Assembly (NCBI RefSeq): GCF_011050055.1
Contig: NZ_DRGM01000048.1
Span: 1 to 38,982 of the forward strand
DNA length: 38,982 nt
Source: Pseudoalteromonas prydzensis
Lineage (GTDB): Bacteria; Pseudomonadota; Gammaproteobacteria; Enterobacterales; Alteromonadaceae
Direction: 5' to 3'
The position numbers were made by a program, and so were the translations under genes. Below are positions 1-7,874 of this stretch, piece by piece (the stretch's first letter is position 1; every line of letters begins with the position of its first letter). Below the pieces are notes generated by a model, which ran no database searches, was not told the DNA's origin, and saw only the letters and a program-made list of their open reading frames with translations.

Positions 1-1
1 A

Positions 2-370
2 TTGATAAAGAAAATATTAATAACGTTCTCATTACTTTACTTAGCTGCCATTTGGCTGGCTTACCCACTGCAATACTTACCCGTTTATATACCAATATAT
101 GTACCTGGTTATATAAGTGTATTAAGTGCTATAACTTTTTTTATGTACGCGTGGGATAAGCGACAAGCTAAACGCTCTTCACATACAAAAGTAAACCGCA
201 CACCAGAGCGCACACTGCAGCTTCTTGCATTATTTGGAGGATGGCCAGGGGCATTACTTGCTCAACAATTACTTCGTCATAAATCGCAAAAGCGACGTTT
301 TATTATTGTGTTGTGGTTATGTGTTTTAGTGAATGTTGCGGCTATGGGGGGATTATATTTTTTTGTGTAG
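2..370 (+). CDS. DUF1294 family membrane protein, 5'-partial
   Basis: The readable 122 residues are a small inner-membrane protein. A hydrophobic segment lies near the start (about residues 6-28), a second at about 35-50, then a basic stretch with the family's signature (YAWDKRQAK, then a TPERTLQLLALFGGWPGA block at about 67-85), and a last membrane segment at about 100-120. This is the DUF1294 pattern. In many gammaproteobacteria DUF1294 follows an N-terminal cold-shock domain, so the TTG at base 2 is probably an internal codon and the real start lies left of the window. No stop codon is visible upstream to settle this. The function is unknown, and there is no evident link to the T6SS genes beyond proximity. 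Family call firm; start unknown. Confidence 0.8.
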   Translation: MIKKILITFSLLYLAAIWLAYPLQYLPVYIPIYVPGYISVLSAITFFMYAWDKRQAKRSSHTKVNRTPERTLQLLALFGGWPGALLAQQLLRHKSQKRRFIIVLWLCVLVNVAAMGGLYFFV

Positions 371-375
371 TTTAA

Positions 376-417
376 AATTATGCCTTTAATACATGTGAAA
401 TGTTCAAAGGCATAATT
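376..417. terminator. bidirectional terminator-like hairpin
   Basis: Two perfect 12-base arms (AATTATGCCTTT at 376-387 and its reverse complement at 406-417) enclose an 18-base loop, within which ACAT (391-394) and ATGT (400-403) could extend the stem. It sits between the ends of two convergent genes (DUF1294 gene ending at 370, PEGA lipoprotein gene ending at 435), the expected place for a shared terminator. The flanking T tracts are short, so efficiency is uncertain. Confidence 0.6.
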
Positions 418-434
418 AAAGTTTAGATATTGGA

Positions 435-791
435 CTAGTTAGCCGCTTCAGTTGCTGCTACTTCATCTAAATTTACTGTTAAAATTGTCTTTTTATCGAC
501 TACAACCCACTTGCGGTAAGTTAAGTAACCTGGCTTGCTTACTTCAACGTCATACTTACCTTCTTTAAGTTCAATAGCATCTTGGTACACAGGCGCAATG
601 TTCATAATGCGTACGCGTGCATCACTAGGGTTAGTGATTACAGTTAATGAAATAGGTGCTACAGCTTCAACAATTTCTTCTTGTACTTGAACTGCTTCTT
701 CTTTTGCAAGTTGCTGCGTTTCATCTACAGACGATGTAGTTGAACAACCACTTAGTATTAGTAATGCCGCTAGTGCGCTTATCTTTTTCAT
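435..791 (-). CDS. PEGA-domain lipoprotein
   Basis: A 118-residue predicted lipoprotein. It has a lysine-containing start, a hydrophobic stretch and a lipobox LSGC with the lipidated cysteine at residue 16. Serine follows the cysteine, which by the +2 rule favours the outer membrane. After a Gln/Glu-rich linker (about 22-45), residues 48-110 read as one PEGA domain: ITNPSDARVRI, then KEGKYDVEVSKPGYLTYRKWV, the usual short beta-strand repeat of surface and cell-wall-associated proteins. It lies on the same strand as the kinase gene but 171 bases downstream of it, so it need not be cotranscribed. PEGA domains also occur attached to bacterial Ser/Thr kinases, so a link to the neighbouring kinase is conceivable, but this is only inference. 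No enzyme activity is expected. Confidence 0.75.
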   Translation of the reverse strand: MKKISALAALLILSGCSTTSSVDETQQLAKEEAVQVQEEIVEAVAPISLTVITNPSDARVRIMNIAPVYQDAIELKEGKYDVEVSKPGYLTYRKWVVVDKKTILTVNLDEVAATEAAN

Positions 792-885
792 AGGTACTCC
801 ATAAACTCATTTAAATAGTGATAATTACGAAAAATCTTGGAGGAGTTTATGCAAAATGATCGCTCAACCCGTCGTCCTTGACCTT

Positions 886-911
886 CGTTTGTTAAAACAA
901 AACGTTTGTTA
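886..911. repeat. 9-bp direct repeat upstream of the lipoprotein gene
   Basis: CGTTTGTTA occurs at 886-894 and again at 903-911, 17 bases apart start to start. The pair lies about 95-120 bases upstream of the lipoprotein start (minus strand) and within the 171-base gap after the kinase gene. The spacing is near one and a half helical turns. It may be a regulator site or chance in AT-rich DNA. I see no convincing promoter or GC-rich hairpin in this gap. Confidence 0.3.
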
Positions 912-962
912 GTTTAATATATTTTTAGTTATTTGGTGATGCTCACGAAATAAAATAGTTGT

Positions 963-2936
963 TTAAAGCATTACATTATCAAGAGATTGAGTAATAGCTT
1001 CACTTCTTTCAACTAATTGTTCTGCTGTGCGGTACATCTTTCTTTTCATTAACGTATTTGCCATAGTGATATAGCGTCTAGATAATTCTTGTTTTAAAGA
1101 AACGAGTAATGAAAAGTCTTTAGGTAATGTTGCAGACTCGGTATTGATTAATTCTTCAAAATCTAATAAATCTTTGTACTCTTCAATAGTCTCTAGTTTT
1201 TGTGTGTATCTATCAAATCTAGGACCGTAAAATACGATGGCATCTTCAGTAGGAAAATCAGCTGGCTCACCTAGGTTTACTTTCTTTTGGTAAAGCGTTA
1301 AAGCATCTATCGCCGACTCTCTTTTTAGCAGATTGGCAAAGCCAAGTTCGTTTTTTTGATTATTGGTGAAAATAGCTTTACCAACATTAAGTAAAGATTT
1401 TTGCGTGATAACATCATCTTCTTCAATAGCTTTATCTAAGGCAAGTTTATAGTTATCAAAATGTACTTCAGACGGGCGATAAACGTAGGTGCTATCGACT
1501 ACACTTAAATCATTGATTAATTGTGGAATACTATTATTGTCCAGTTCACTATAGCGAGATTGCTCAAGTAACAAATCAATACGAGAAGTAATATCTGAAA
1601 TTATTGATTGGCGCTCTCTTAAAATGCTTTCGAGTTGTACCGATAGCTTTTCTGAATCTGGGTAATACTCCAAGGCCTTACTATAAACATTAATTGTTTC
1701 ATCAAAGTCTTTAAACTTGTTAGCGCTTGTATTGATTTGATTCGCTCTGTAATCAAAACGTTGTAGAATATTAGCTTGATTAGATCTTAATAAGCCTTGT
1801 TTTAATACCTCGTATTGAGGTGGGATTTCTGCAAGCTTGTTTAGAATCTCCGGTCCATTCCAAGACATCCATGTTTCTACTTGTTGGTTTATTGCTTTTG
1901 CATTATCTAATTTAGCTTCAAGCTGCTTTATATTATTTGTATTTGATAGATAGTATTGACCAGCCAAAAGGGCTAACACAACAGTACTGGCTGCAAGTGC
2001 TATTGCCGGTTTAAAGTTACTTTGAAGCTTATCTAAAACAGGCTTTAACGAATCAGTTCTTTTTGCTGCATCTAAAGAAATTGCTTTATTAAGCGTGCCC
2101 CACAACCATAAAGGGCAGTTACTAGGGCGTTTTGCCGATGTATCTTTAGGGAGTGTGTCTGCTGCAACGCGATTATATGGATGTTTGCTACTCAATAATT
2201 CTAGGGCAATACACGCATAAGAAAAAACGTCATCTTTAACGGATGCTGCAGCACCTTTAAGTTGTTCAGGACTTGCATAAGTTGGTGTATAGCCCCCTAC
2301 AGTACCTAAGCTTGATTCGCTTTTAACTGCATAGGCATCTTCAATGGTTTTGTGTTTTGCAATGCCAAAGTCGAGTACCTTAAGGCTACCATTAGAATCG
2401 AAAATTATATTTGATGGTTTTAAATCGTTATGAATAACGCCACGAGAATGGGCATAAATTAATGCATCGGCAAGTTGGTTAAGAATTACATTCGCTTTTT
2501 TGAAAACCATTCCAGAGGGTTTATTGCGCTTGATTATTTGCTCAAGCGTTTCGCCTTCTACTAATTCCATGGTTACATAATGTAAACCATTATCAGAGCC
2601 TGCAGAATATACTTTTACAATATTAGGGTGAGAGAGCTGTTGTGTTTTAGTTGTTTCATCTTTAAGAAGTGAAATAGCTTCTTCAGAATGAGAAAACTCT
2701 TCTAACAATACTTTAATCGCTACAAAAACTTCAGGACGACTCGCACTTTCTAAAAATAAATCTCTGGCTCGGTAAATGTAACACATACCACCTTGGCCAA
2801 TAAGTTCTTCAACTAAGTAGCGATCCGATACTTTTTTACCAATAAGGTTTAATTTATTTATTGCTTTTGACGTGCGAAGTTTTGAGTCAAGTGAAGCTAT
2901 CTGCGTTTTATCATTAGAACTGTTGACACCGCTCAT
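963..2936 (-). CDS. ppkA: T6SS Ser/Thr protein kinase (PpkA/Stk-type)
   Basis: A 657-residue transmembrane kinase expected to phosphorylate the FHA protein and trigger T6SS assembly. The kinase domain covers about residues 38-300: glycine loop GQGGM (47-51), ATP lysine K75, catalytic loop HNDLKPSN (169-176), DFG at 189-191, SPEQ activation-segment end at 222-225. One membrane segment (about 311-329) follows, then a periplasmic region of about 325 residues that is helical and Glu/Lys-rich and shows no von Willebrand domain, unlike the roughly 1000-residue Pseudomonas PpkA. The residue before the catalytic Asp171 is Asn rather than Arg, making it a non-RD kinase. AAAGGA precedes the ATG at good spacing. 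It is transcribed away from the main T6SS operon. Symbol given by role and context. Confidence 0.88.
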   Translation of the reverse strand: MSGVNSSNDKTQIASLDSKLRTSKAINKLNLIGKKVSDRYLVEELIGQGGMCYIYRARDLFLESASRPEVFVAIKVLLEEFSHSEEAISLLKDETTKTQQLSHPNIVKVYSAGSDNGLHYVTMELVEGETLEQIIKRNKPSGMVFKKANVILNQLADALIYAHSRGVIHNDLKPSNIIFDSNGSLKVLDFGIAKHKTIEDAYAVKSESSLGTVGGYTPTYASPEQLKGAAASVKDDVFSYACIALELLSSKHPYNRVAADTLPKDTSAKRPSNCPLWLWGTLNKAISLDAAKRTDSLKPVLDKLQSNFKPAIALAASTVVLALLAGQYYLSNTNNIKQLEAKLDNAKAINQQVETWMSWNGPEILNKLAEIPPQYEVLKQGLLRSNQANILQRFDYRANQINTSANKFKDFDETINVYSKALEYYPDSEKLSVQLESILRERQSIISDITSRIDLLLEQSRYSELDNNSIPQLINDLSVVDSTYVYRPSEVHFDNYKLALDKAIEEDDVITQKSLLNVGKAIFTNNQKNELGFANLLKRESAIDALTLYQKKVNLGEPADFPTEDAIVFYGPRFDRYTQKLETIEEYKDLLDFEELINTESATLPKDFSLLVSLKQELSRRYITMANTLMKRKMYRTAEQLVERSEAITQSLDNVML

Positions 2937-3149
2937 TATAAATCCTTTTATTGTGCATATTAAAATAATCGCAAAGGTGAGTTTTTTATTTTTATCAATT
3001 CTCCCTTTGATAAGTGCCGTATTTTTACAAAAATTAGCTAACTTAGCAATGTTTCTATAGCAGAACTTTCGTACAAAACTTTAAAAAATTTAGAGCTTTT
3101 ATAGTAATTTTTGAAATATCGTTTAATTGCTATTTGTTTTTATAAACAG

Positions 3150-3161
3150 TGTAGGCCTACA
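3150..3161. promoter_or_regulatory. 12-bp perfect palindrome, possible operator
   Basis: TGTAGGCCTACA reads the same on both strands. Its six central G/C bases stand out in an otherwise AT-rich spacer, about 215 bases upstream of the kinase start and 250 upstream of tagH. The shape suits a dimeric regulator. No regulator is encoded nearby. Confidence 0.4.
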
Positions 3162-3246
3162 GGCATTGCTTTATAACACTTCTATGTGCTTAAAATGAAT
3201 AAAATGTAATGCTAATTATTAAATAGCAATTTTTTAAATGGGAACA

Positions 3247-3264
3247 TACAAAATATCTTTTGTA
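3247..3264. repeat. inverted repeat, 7-bp arms
   Basis: TACAAAA and TTTTGTA flank a TATC centre. The repeat lies about 100 bases upstream of the putative tagH -35 box. It is AT-rich, so it could be an operator or chance. Confidence 0.35.
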
Positions 3265-3364
3265 AGTTTTGAAAGGGCTTTTTTATAGAGGTTTTGTTTA
3301 ATTTAATTTATTTAAATTTGAGCTTTTGTATGGTTGAGTATATTTTTATATATTAATTTCAATG

Positions 3365-3394
3365 TTGACAATAGTTTCTCTTCTACTTTATCCT
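3365..3394 (+). promoter_or_regulatory. putative sigma-70 promoter of the tagH operon
   Basis: A perfect -35 box TTGACA (3365-3370) is followed after 18 bases by TATCCT (3389-3394, four of six consensus matches). Transcription would start near 3401, leaving a leader of only about 10 nt before the ATG at 3412, or about 28 nt if translation starts at the ATG at 3430. Confidence 0.5.
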
Positions 3395-3411
3395 AATGAG
3401 AATGTAGATTT

Positions 3412-4740
3412 ATGGGACTAACTTATCAAATGGAACTGATACTAAACATCACTAGTTATCATAGACTCTCTCCAGAAATTGAAGCAACTAAAACAGTAAA
3501 AGACTCTCTAATATTTGGCCGTTCAGAAGTATGTGATTGGCATTTTCCGGATCCTGAAAAAATCATTTCTAGTAAGCACGGACGCATAGTAAAAGAGGGT
3601 GATTCCTTTTATGTTTACGACACATCTACAAATGGTACTTTTGTAAATTTTGGCGTAGCTCCATTAGGTCAAGGTAATAAACAACGCTTGTCGGATAGTG
3701 ATACGATCACCGTGGGTGATTTTCAAATAGAGGTGAAATTAGCTACTAATGAAAAAACACCTGATACCGATTATGGTAATTTAAGTGCAGCAGCTAGTAT
3801 TAGCAAAGAGCCAGCAAGATCTTATCAGCATCCTACTGAGCATTTTTCTGATCCAGAACAGTACTTTAATGAATCAATAATGGATGAGTCTATGCCTGCG
3901 GTTTCTATGACTCAGGCAGCTGACGATAATTCAGCAAACCAAATACCTGAGAACTGGGATGAGCTTGCTCACTTAATGAACCCTGGCGCTGTAACTCAAC
4001 AAGCACCCGTTGTAAGTAAACCACAACAAAAACCAGCTGTTGAACAGCAAATTTCAGTTAATACACCAGTACTAGATACGCCTGTAACTAAACCTCAAGC
4101 AGTAAAGCCTGCTCATAAACCAGTAGTGCAAAAAAATCCAACATCACATAATGAAGACACCGCTTTAACTGATGCTTTTTTAAACGGGTTGGGGGTTAAA
4201 GCTGAGTTACAAAATTCATTAAACTCACAAGAACTTTGGTTTGAAATGGGCCAAGGGTTAAATCTATTACTGACCGAGTTGATGGAGTCTCTTCGCCAAA
4301 GAGCGCTTGTAAAAAACCAATTGCGTTTAAACCAAACGATGTTTCAAACTCAACAAAATAACCCAATTAAGTTTTCGGCAGATATTGATGACGTTATTCA
4401 GAATTTATTCATCAGAAATAGTGCAAGCTTCCTGTCGTCTCAAGAATCAATCAAAGAAAGCTTTGTTGATACGCGAAGACATGAACATGCTTTATTAGCA
4501 GGAGCTGACGGCGTATTAAAAGGGATGTTAGAGCAAGTTTCTCCCCAACATATAAATCAACAAATAAATGATAATTCTAACGTATTAAAAATCATCCCTG
4601 GCCAAACAGAGTCTAAGTGCTGGAAGTTATACCAAAATTTATATGATGAGTTATCTCATGATGTAAATAGTAAGGGAGCTATGGCATTGTCGGATGATTT
4701 CTTAAAAGCATACAACGATAGAATTAAAGAATCGTTCTAG
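3412..4740 (+). CDS. tagH: T6SS FHA-domain protein TagH (Fha)
   Basis: A 442-residue cytoplasmic scaffold. The N-terminal forkhead-associated domain (about residues 8-110) binds phosphothreonine and carries the expected GRS (36-38), SSKH (53-56) and TNG (73-75) motifs, with CDWHFPDP typical of the T6SS branch. A Pro/Gln-rich, low-complexity linker follows (about 120-250), then a helical C-terminal domain (about 255-442) matching the type VI FHA C-terminal region. In the known pathway PpkA phosphorylates the FHA protein and PppA reverses it; both genes are here. It is first in the operon. The ATG at 3412 has only a weak GAG upstream; the in-frame ATG at 3430 would start the protein at MELILN, where homologues usually begin, so the first six residues are doubtful. 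Confidence 0.9.
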   Translation: MGLTYQMELILNITSYHRLSPEIEATKTVKDSLIFGRSEVCDWHFPDPEKIISSKHGRIVKEGDSFYVYDTSTNGTFVNFGVAPLGQGNKQRLSDSDTITVGDFQIEVKLATNEKTPDTDYGNLSAAASISKEPARSYQHPTEHFSDPEQYFNESIMDESMPAVSMTQAADDNSANQIPENWDELAHLMNPGAVTQQAPVVSKPQQKPAVEQQISVNTPVLDTPVTKPQAVKPAHKPVVQKNPTSHNEDTALTDAFLNGLGVKAELQNSLNSQELWFEMGQGLNLLLTELMESLRQRALVKNQLRLNQTMFQTQQNNPIKFSADIDDVIQNLFIRNSASFLSSQESIKESFVDTRRHEHALLAGADGVLKGMLEQVSPQHINQQINDNSNVLKIIPGQTESKCWKLYQNLYDELSHDVNSKGAMALSDDFLKAYNDRIKESF

Positions 4741-4755
4741 AAAGGAAAGTAGATA

Positions 4756-5220
4756 ATGAACAAATTTAAGCTCTTTTTAATGAGTTTCAGTTTACTGTTT
4801 TTAGCCATGGGTTGTTCAACTGTTAATAAGTTTGTGCCTCCTTCTACGGATCTAAAAATTAATGTGTCTAAAAATGTAAACCCAGACACGTCGGATAGAC
4901 CTTCACCGGTAGTAATGAAAATTTTTGAGTTGAGCTCGAGGACAATTTTTGATACTCAGGATTTCTTTAGCTTGTATGAAACACCTGAAAAACAATTAGG
5001 CCCAGACTTATTAAAGAAAGATGAATTAGAATTACAGCCAAACTCTGTTCAAGAATATAAAATGACCTTAAACCGCAATACACGATATGTTGGTGTTGTT
5101 GTAGCGTACAGAAATATAGATCAAGCACGATGGAGAGCTGTAATCGAAGTTGACCCAACTGGCTATGACGATATAGATGTAAATGTTGAAGCAATTGCTA
5201 CATACATGAGAGAGCAATAA
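4756..5220 (+). CDS. tssJ: T6SS outer-membrane lipoprotein TssJ
   Basis: A 154-residue lipoprotein with the lipobox LAMGC and acylated Cys20, followed by Ser, which favours outer-membrane sorting. The mature part has the transthyretin-like beta-sandwich pattern of TssJ/SciN: a strand with PSPVVMKIFELSS, a loop with FFSLYE, and strands around RYVGVVVAYRNID. It anchors the periplasmic end of TssM to the outer membrane. AAAGGAAAG lies upstream of the ATG. The gene is 15 bases after tagH and 14 before tssK, in the order tagH-tssJ-tssK-tssL-tssM typical of one T6SS class. Confidence 0.93.
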   Translation: MNKFKLFLMSFSLLFLAMGCSTVNKFVPPSTDLKINVSKNVNPDTSDRPSPVVMKIFELSSRTIFDTQDFFSLYETPEKQLGPDLLKKDELELQPNSVQEYKMTLNRNTRYVGVVVAYRNIDQARWRAVIEVDPTGYDDIDVNVEAIATYMREQ

Positions 5221-5234
5221 AAAGGATTTGTATA

Positions 5235-6563
5235 ATGAGTGATAACACTCGTGTTGCCTGGACCGAAGGGATGTTCTTAAGGCCGCAACACTTTCAGCAG
5301 TCAGATAAGCACTTTTCGCATTTAATTAAGCAAATTTGTAATGGGAACTTAGCAGATCCTTGGGGCATACTTGATATAAGTATTGACACTCAACTATTAA
5401 GTTCAGGCCAGTTTGCTATTGAGTCATTGTCAGCTATTACTCCTGATTTGTTACCTATCGATATGCCTCAATCAACCTCTTTGCCTGAGCCTTTAGTGGT
5501 TGGCAAAGATGTTTATGACGAAATAATTTATTTAGCGGTTCCTGCTCTAAAAGCCAGTGGTATTAATATTTCATCGTTGGATGAGGATATTGTTACGCGT
5601 TATAAACTTAATGACTTATCAGTAAGCGATGACTCTTTAGGTGCGCAAGCTCAAGAAATTATTCAAGTAGCTAAGGTATTTAGTAAGCTAGTATTGTCAT
5701 CAGACGATCACGCTGGCTATATATTATTGCCATTAGCACGCATTGTTGAAGTAAGTAGCGAAGGGCAAATTAAGCTCGATTCAAAGTATATTCCAGCTTC
5801 ATTAAAAGTAGGTCAGTGTAAGCCATTACTTGGTCTAGTGAGAGAAATTGGCTCAATGATAAAGCAGCGCTCAGAAAGTATCGCTGTTAGGTTGTGCCAA
5901 GGCTATGCGGGGAGCACATCTGTAGCTGATTTTATTATGCTGCAAACACTAAATAAGTATGACGCTGTTTTTGAAAACCTGTTATCAGTTAATAACCTTC
6001 ACCCAAATATTCTTTATACACGTTTAATAGAGCTTGCAGGTGAGCTATCTACTTTTAGTACAGTAAACAAAAGAGTACCTAAATTACCTAAGTACGATCA
6101 TAAAAATTTAGGTCCTGTATTTAGTGAAGTCGTAAACTTTTTATATCAATCTTTAAGTCATGTAATCGAGCAAACTGCAACAGAAATAAAGCTAGAGCAG
6201 AGCAAGTTTGGTATTTCTTTTGGTGCGCTCAAAGACAAATCTGTACTTAGCTCAGGTCAATTTATATTGGCTATTAAGGCGAGTGTTCCTCACGAAGAGC
6301 TTCGTAAGATATTACCTTCTCAAATAAAAATAGGTAGCGTTGAGACGATCCGAGATTTAGTAAACAATCAGATCCCAGGTATTACAATCAGTAACTTACC
6401 AACTGCACCGCGTCAAATTCCTTACCATGCAGGTTTTCATTATTTTGAATTAAATAAACATGGTGAGCATTGGGCAAAACTTCATTCAAGTGGTGGTATT
6501 GCTATTCACTTGTCAGGAAGTTACCCCGAGTTACAACTAAGCCTATGGGCAATAAGAACTTAA
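5235..6563 (+). CDS. tssK: T6SS baseplate protein TssK
   Basis: A 442-residue baseplate subunit that links the TssEFG wedge to the TssJLM membrane complex. The N-terminal signature WTEGMFLRPQHFQQ is diagnostic of TssK. The middle is the usual helical shaft, and the C-terminal part (about 315-442), with RQIPYHAGFHYFEL and a hydrophobic end, is the head that contacts the membrane complex. Length is normal for the family. AAAAAGGA sits before the ATG. No anomalies. Confidence 0.95.
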   Translation: MSDNTRVAWTEGMFLRPQHFQQSDKHFSHLIKQICNGNLADPWGILDISIDTQLLSSGQFAIESLSAITPDLLPIDMPQSTSLPEPLVVGKDVYDEIIYLAVPALKASGINISSLDEDIVTRYKLNDLSVSDDSLGAQAQEIIQVAKVFSKLVLSSDDHAGYILLPLARIVEVSSEGQIKLDSKYIPASLKVGQCKPLLGLVREIGSMIKQRSESIAVRLCQGYAGSTSVADFIMLQTLNKYDAVFENLLSVNNLHPNILYTRLIELAGELSTFSTVNKRVPKLPKYDHKNLGPVFSEVVNFLYQSLSHVIEQTATEIKLEQSKFGISFGALKDKSVLSSGQFILAIKASVPHEELRKILPSQIKIGSVETIRDLVNNQIPGITISNLPTAPRQIPYHAGFHYFELNKHGEHWAKLHSSGGIAIHLSGSYPELQLSLWAIRT

Positions 6564-6584
6564 CTTTTAAAAGGAAGAGTTTCA

Positions 6585-7865
6585 ATGGACGAAACCATTA
6601 TAAAACCACGTCCTGGTCGATTAGGGCGTGATGCCTCAAATAATAATCAAGTAGATAATGATCCAGACAAAACAGTCATGTCTGTTGAGCCTGTTGCAAG
6701 TAGTATTCCTAGTAATGCAAAGGTATCTATATTTAAAAACCCATTAATGGAAGCAGCAACAGACTGCTTTTCATTGGTTATTTCAATTAGAAAATCAGTT
6801 GAGATGACTAACTTAGCTGCTTTAAAGCATCGATGTGTAGAGGCTATTAAACGCTTTGAAGTCGAAGTTCGTAATCAAAACCTATCAAAAGATGTAATCA
6901 AAAACTCCCGTTATTGCTTATGTGCAATTTTAGATGAGTCTGTTTTAAATTCTAAATGGAGCTCTATGGAATGGGCTGACGAAAGCTTGCTTTCAACATT
7001 TCATAAAGAGACCTTTGGCGGAGAGTACTTTTATACTTTACTAGACAATGCATTGTCTCAGCCAGAGCAACACAAAGCCTTTTTAGAGCTTCAGTACCAC
7101 TGTTTAAATTTAGGTTTTAAAGGTAAGTACAGGTTAGATACTGTGGGTGATAATAAAGTAGAAGAATACCGCTCACAAATGTACCACCTATTAAATCAAT
7201 TAGATGGGCCAATCAATAATAAGCTTTCTCCTAACTGGAAGCAAAGAGTAGCCGCTGGTGTAGAATTAAGAAATCAGGTGCCGTTGTGGGTTATTTTTTC
7301 TGTTCTGGGCTTACTTTTACTTACTGTTTATTTATTTATAAATATGAAGCTAAATGATGATGTTACGGCTGTTAATGACAAGCTTGCTATCATTCATCCT
7401 CTAGCTGAAGACCAAGCAATAGACAAAAAGGATCAGCAGCTACTTGTATTAGAGCAGCTATTACAAACTGAGATTCAAATGGGGATTGTAACGATAAAGA
7501 AAAATATCGATAGAATCAGAATCTCTATTAATAGTGAGAGCCTTTTTAACCAAGGTGACTCTAAATTATTACCTTCATTTCAACCTATTTTAGAAAAGCT
7601 AGCATTGAGCCTTGAAGGAACTAAAGGACGTATTTTAATAACTGGCCACACAGACGATACACCAATTAGAACTGATAAATATCCTTCAAATTGGCACCTT
7701 TCTTTAGCGCGCGCAACGCAAGTTGCAAACTCTATGGCTAAAAGTACAAACCTCAGTGGGCGTTTATGGCCCGAAGGTAAGGGCGCAGCAGAGCCTATTG
7801 CCAGTAATTCAGATTCAGCTTCTCGGTCACTTAACCGACGAATTGAAATCGATTTATTATTTTAA
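6585..7865 (+). CDS. tssL: T6SS inner-membrane protein TssL with OmpA domain
   Basis: A 426-residue fusion of two parts. Residues about 50-225 are the cytoplasmic DotU/TssL domain, including CLCAILDESVL- and WHKETFGG-like signatures (here STFHKETFGGEYFY). A single membrane segment follows at about 234-254 (LWVIFSVLGLLLLTVYLF). Residues about 310-426 are an OmpA-like peptidoglycan-binding domain with GHTDDTPI and NWHLSLARA. Such extended TssL proteins hold the complex to the cell wall without a separate TagL. The N-terminal 45 residues are a charged, probably flexible tail. AAAGGAAG precedes the ATG by a normal distance. Confidence 0.95.
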   Translation: MDETIIKPRPGRLGRDASNNNQVDNDPDKTVMSVEPVASSIPSNAKVSIFKNPLMEAATDCFSLVISIRKSVEMTNLAALKHRCVEAIKRFEVEVRNQNLSKDVIKNSRYCLCAILDESVLNSKWSSMEWADESLLSTFHKETFGGEYFYTLLDNALSQPEQHKAFLELQYHCLNLGFKGKYRLDTVGDNKVEEYRSQMYHLLNQLDGPINNKLSPNWKQRVAAGVELRNQVPLWVIFSVLGLLLLTVYLFINMKLNDDVTAVNDKLAIIHPLAEDQAIDKKDQQLLVLEQLLQTEIQMGIVTIKKNIDRIRISINSESLFNQGDSKLLPSFQPILEKLALSLEGTKGRILITGHTDDTPIRTDKYPSNWHLSLARATQVANSMAKSTNLSGRLWPEGKGAAEPIASNSDSASRSLNRRIEIDLLF

Positions 7866-7874
7866 GAGGCTGAA

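Larger units (their letters stand above)
2937..3411. promoter_or_regulatory. divergent intergenic regulatory region
   Basis: These 475 bases between the kinase gene (minus) and tagH (plus) hold no credible gene. The stretch is very AT-rich. It contains two inverted repeats (3150-3161 and 3247-3264) and a recognisable plus-strand promoter at its right edge. I could not pick out a convincing -35/-10 pair for the kinase on the minus strand. As the only space between the kinase and the first T6SS operon, it is the natural place for shared regulation of activator and machine. Confidence 0.6.

Noticed and set aside
886..911. terminator for the kinase gene at the direct repeat
   Set aside because: AACAAA-CGT-TTTGTT can fold on the minus strand, but the stem is almost all A-T with no proper T tract.
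2872..3060. 62-residue plus-strand reading frame in the kinase start and spacer
   Set aside because: It overlaps the kinase start on the other strand, has no ribosome site and reads as low-complexity hydrophobic residues; the AT-rich spacer explains it.
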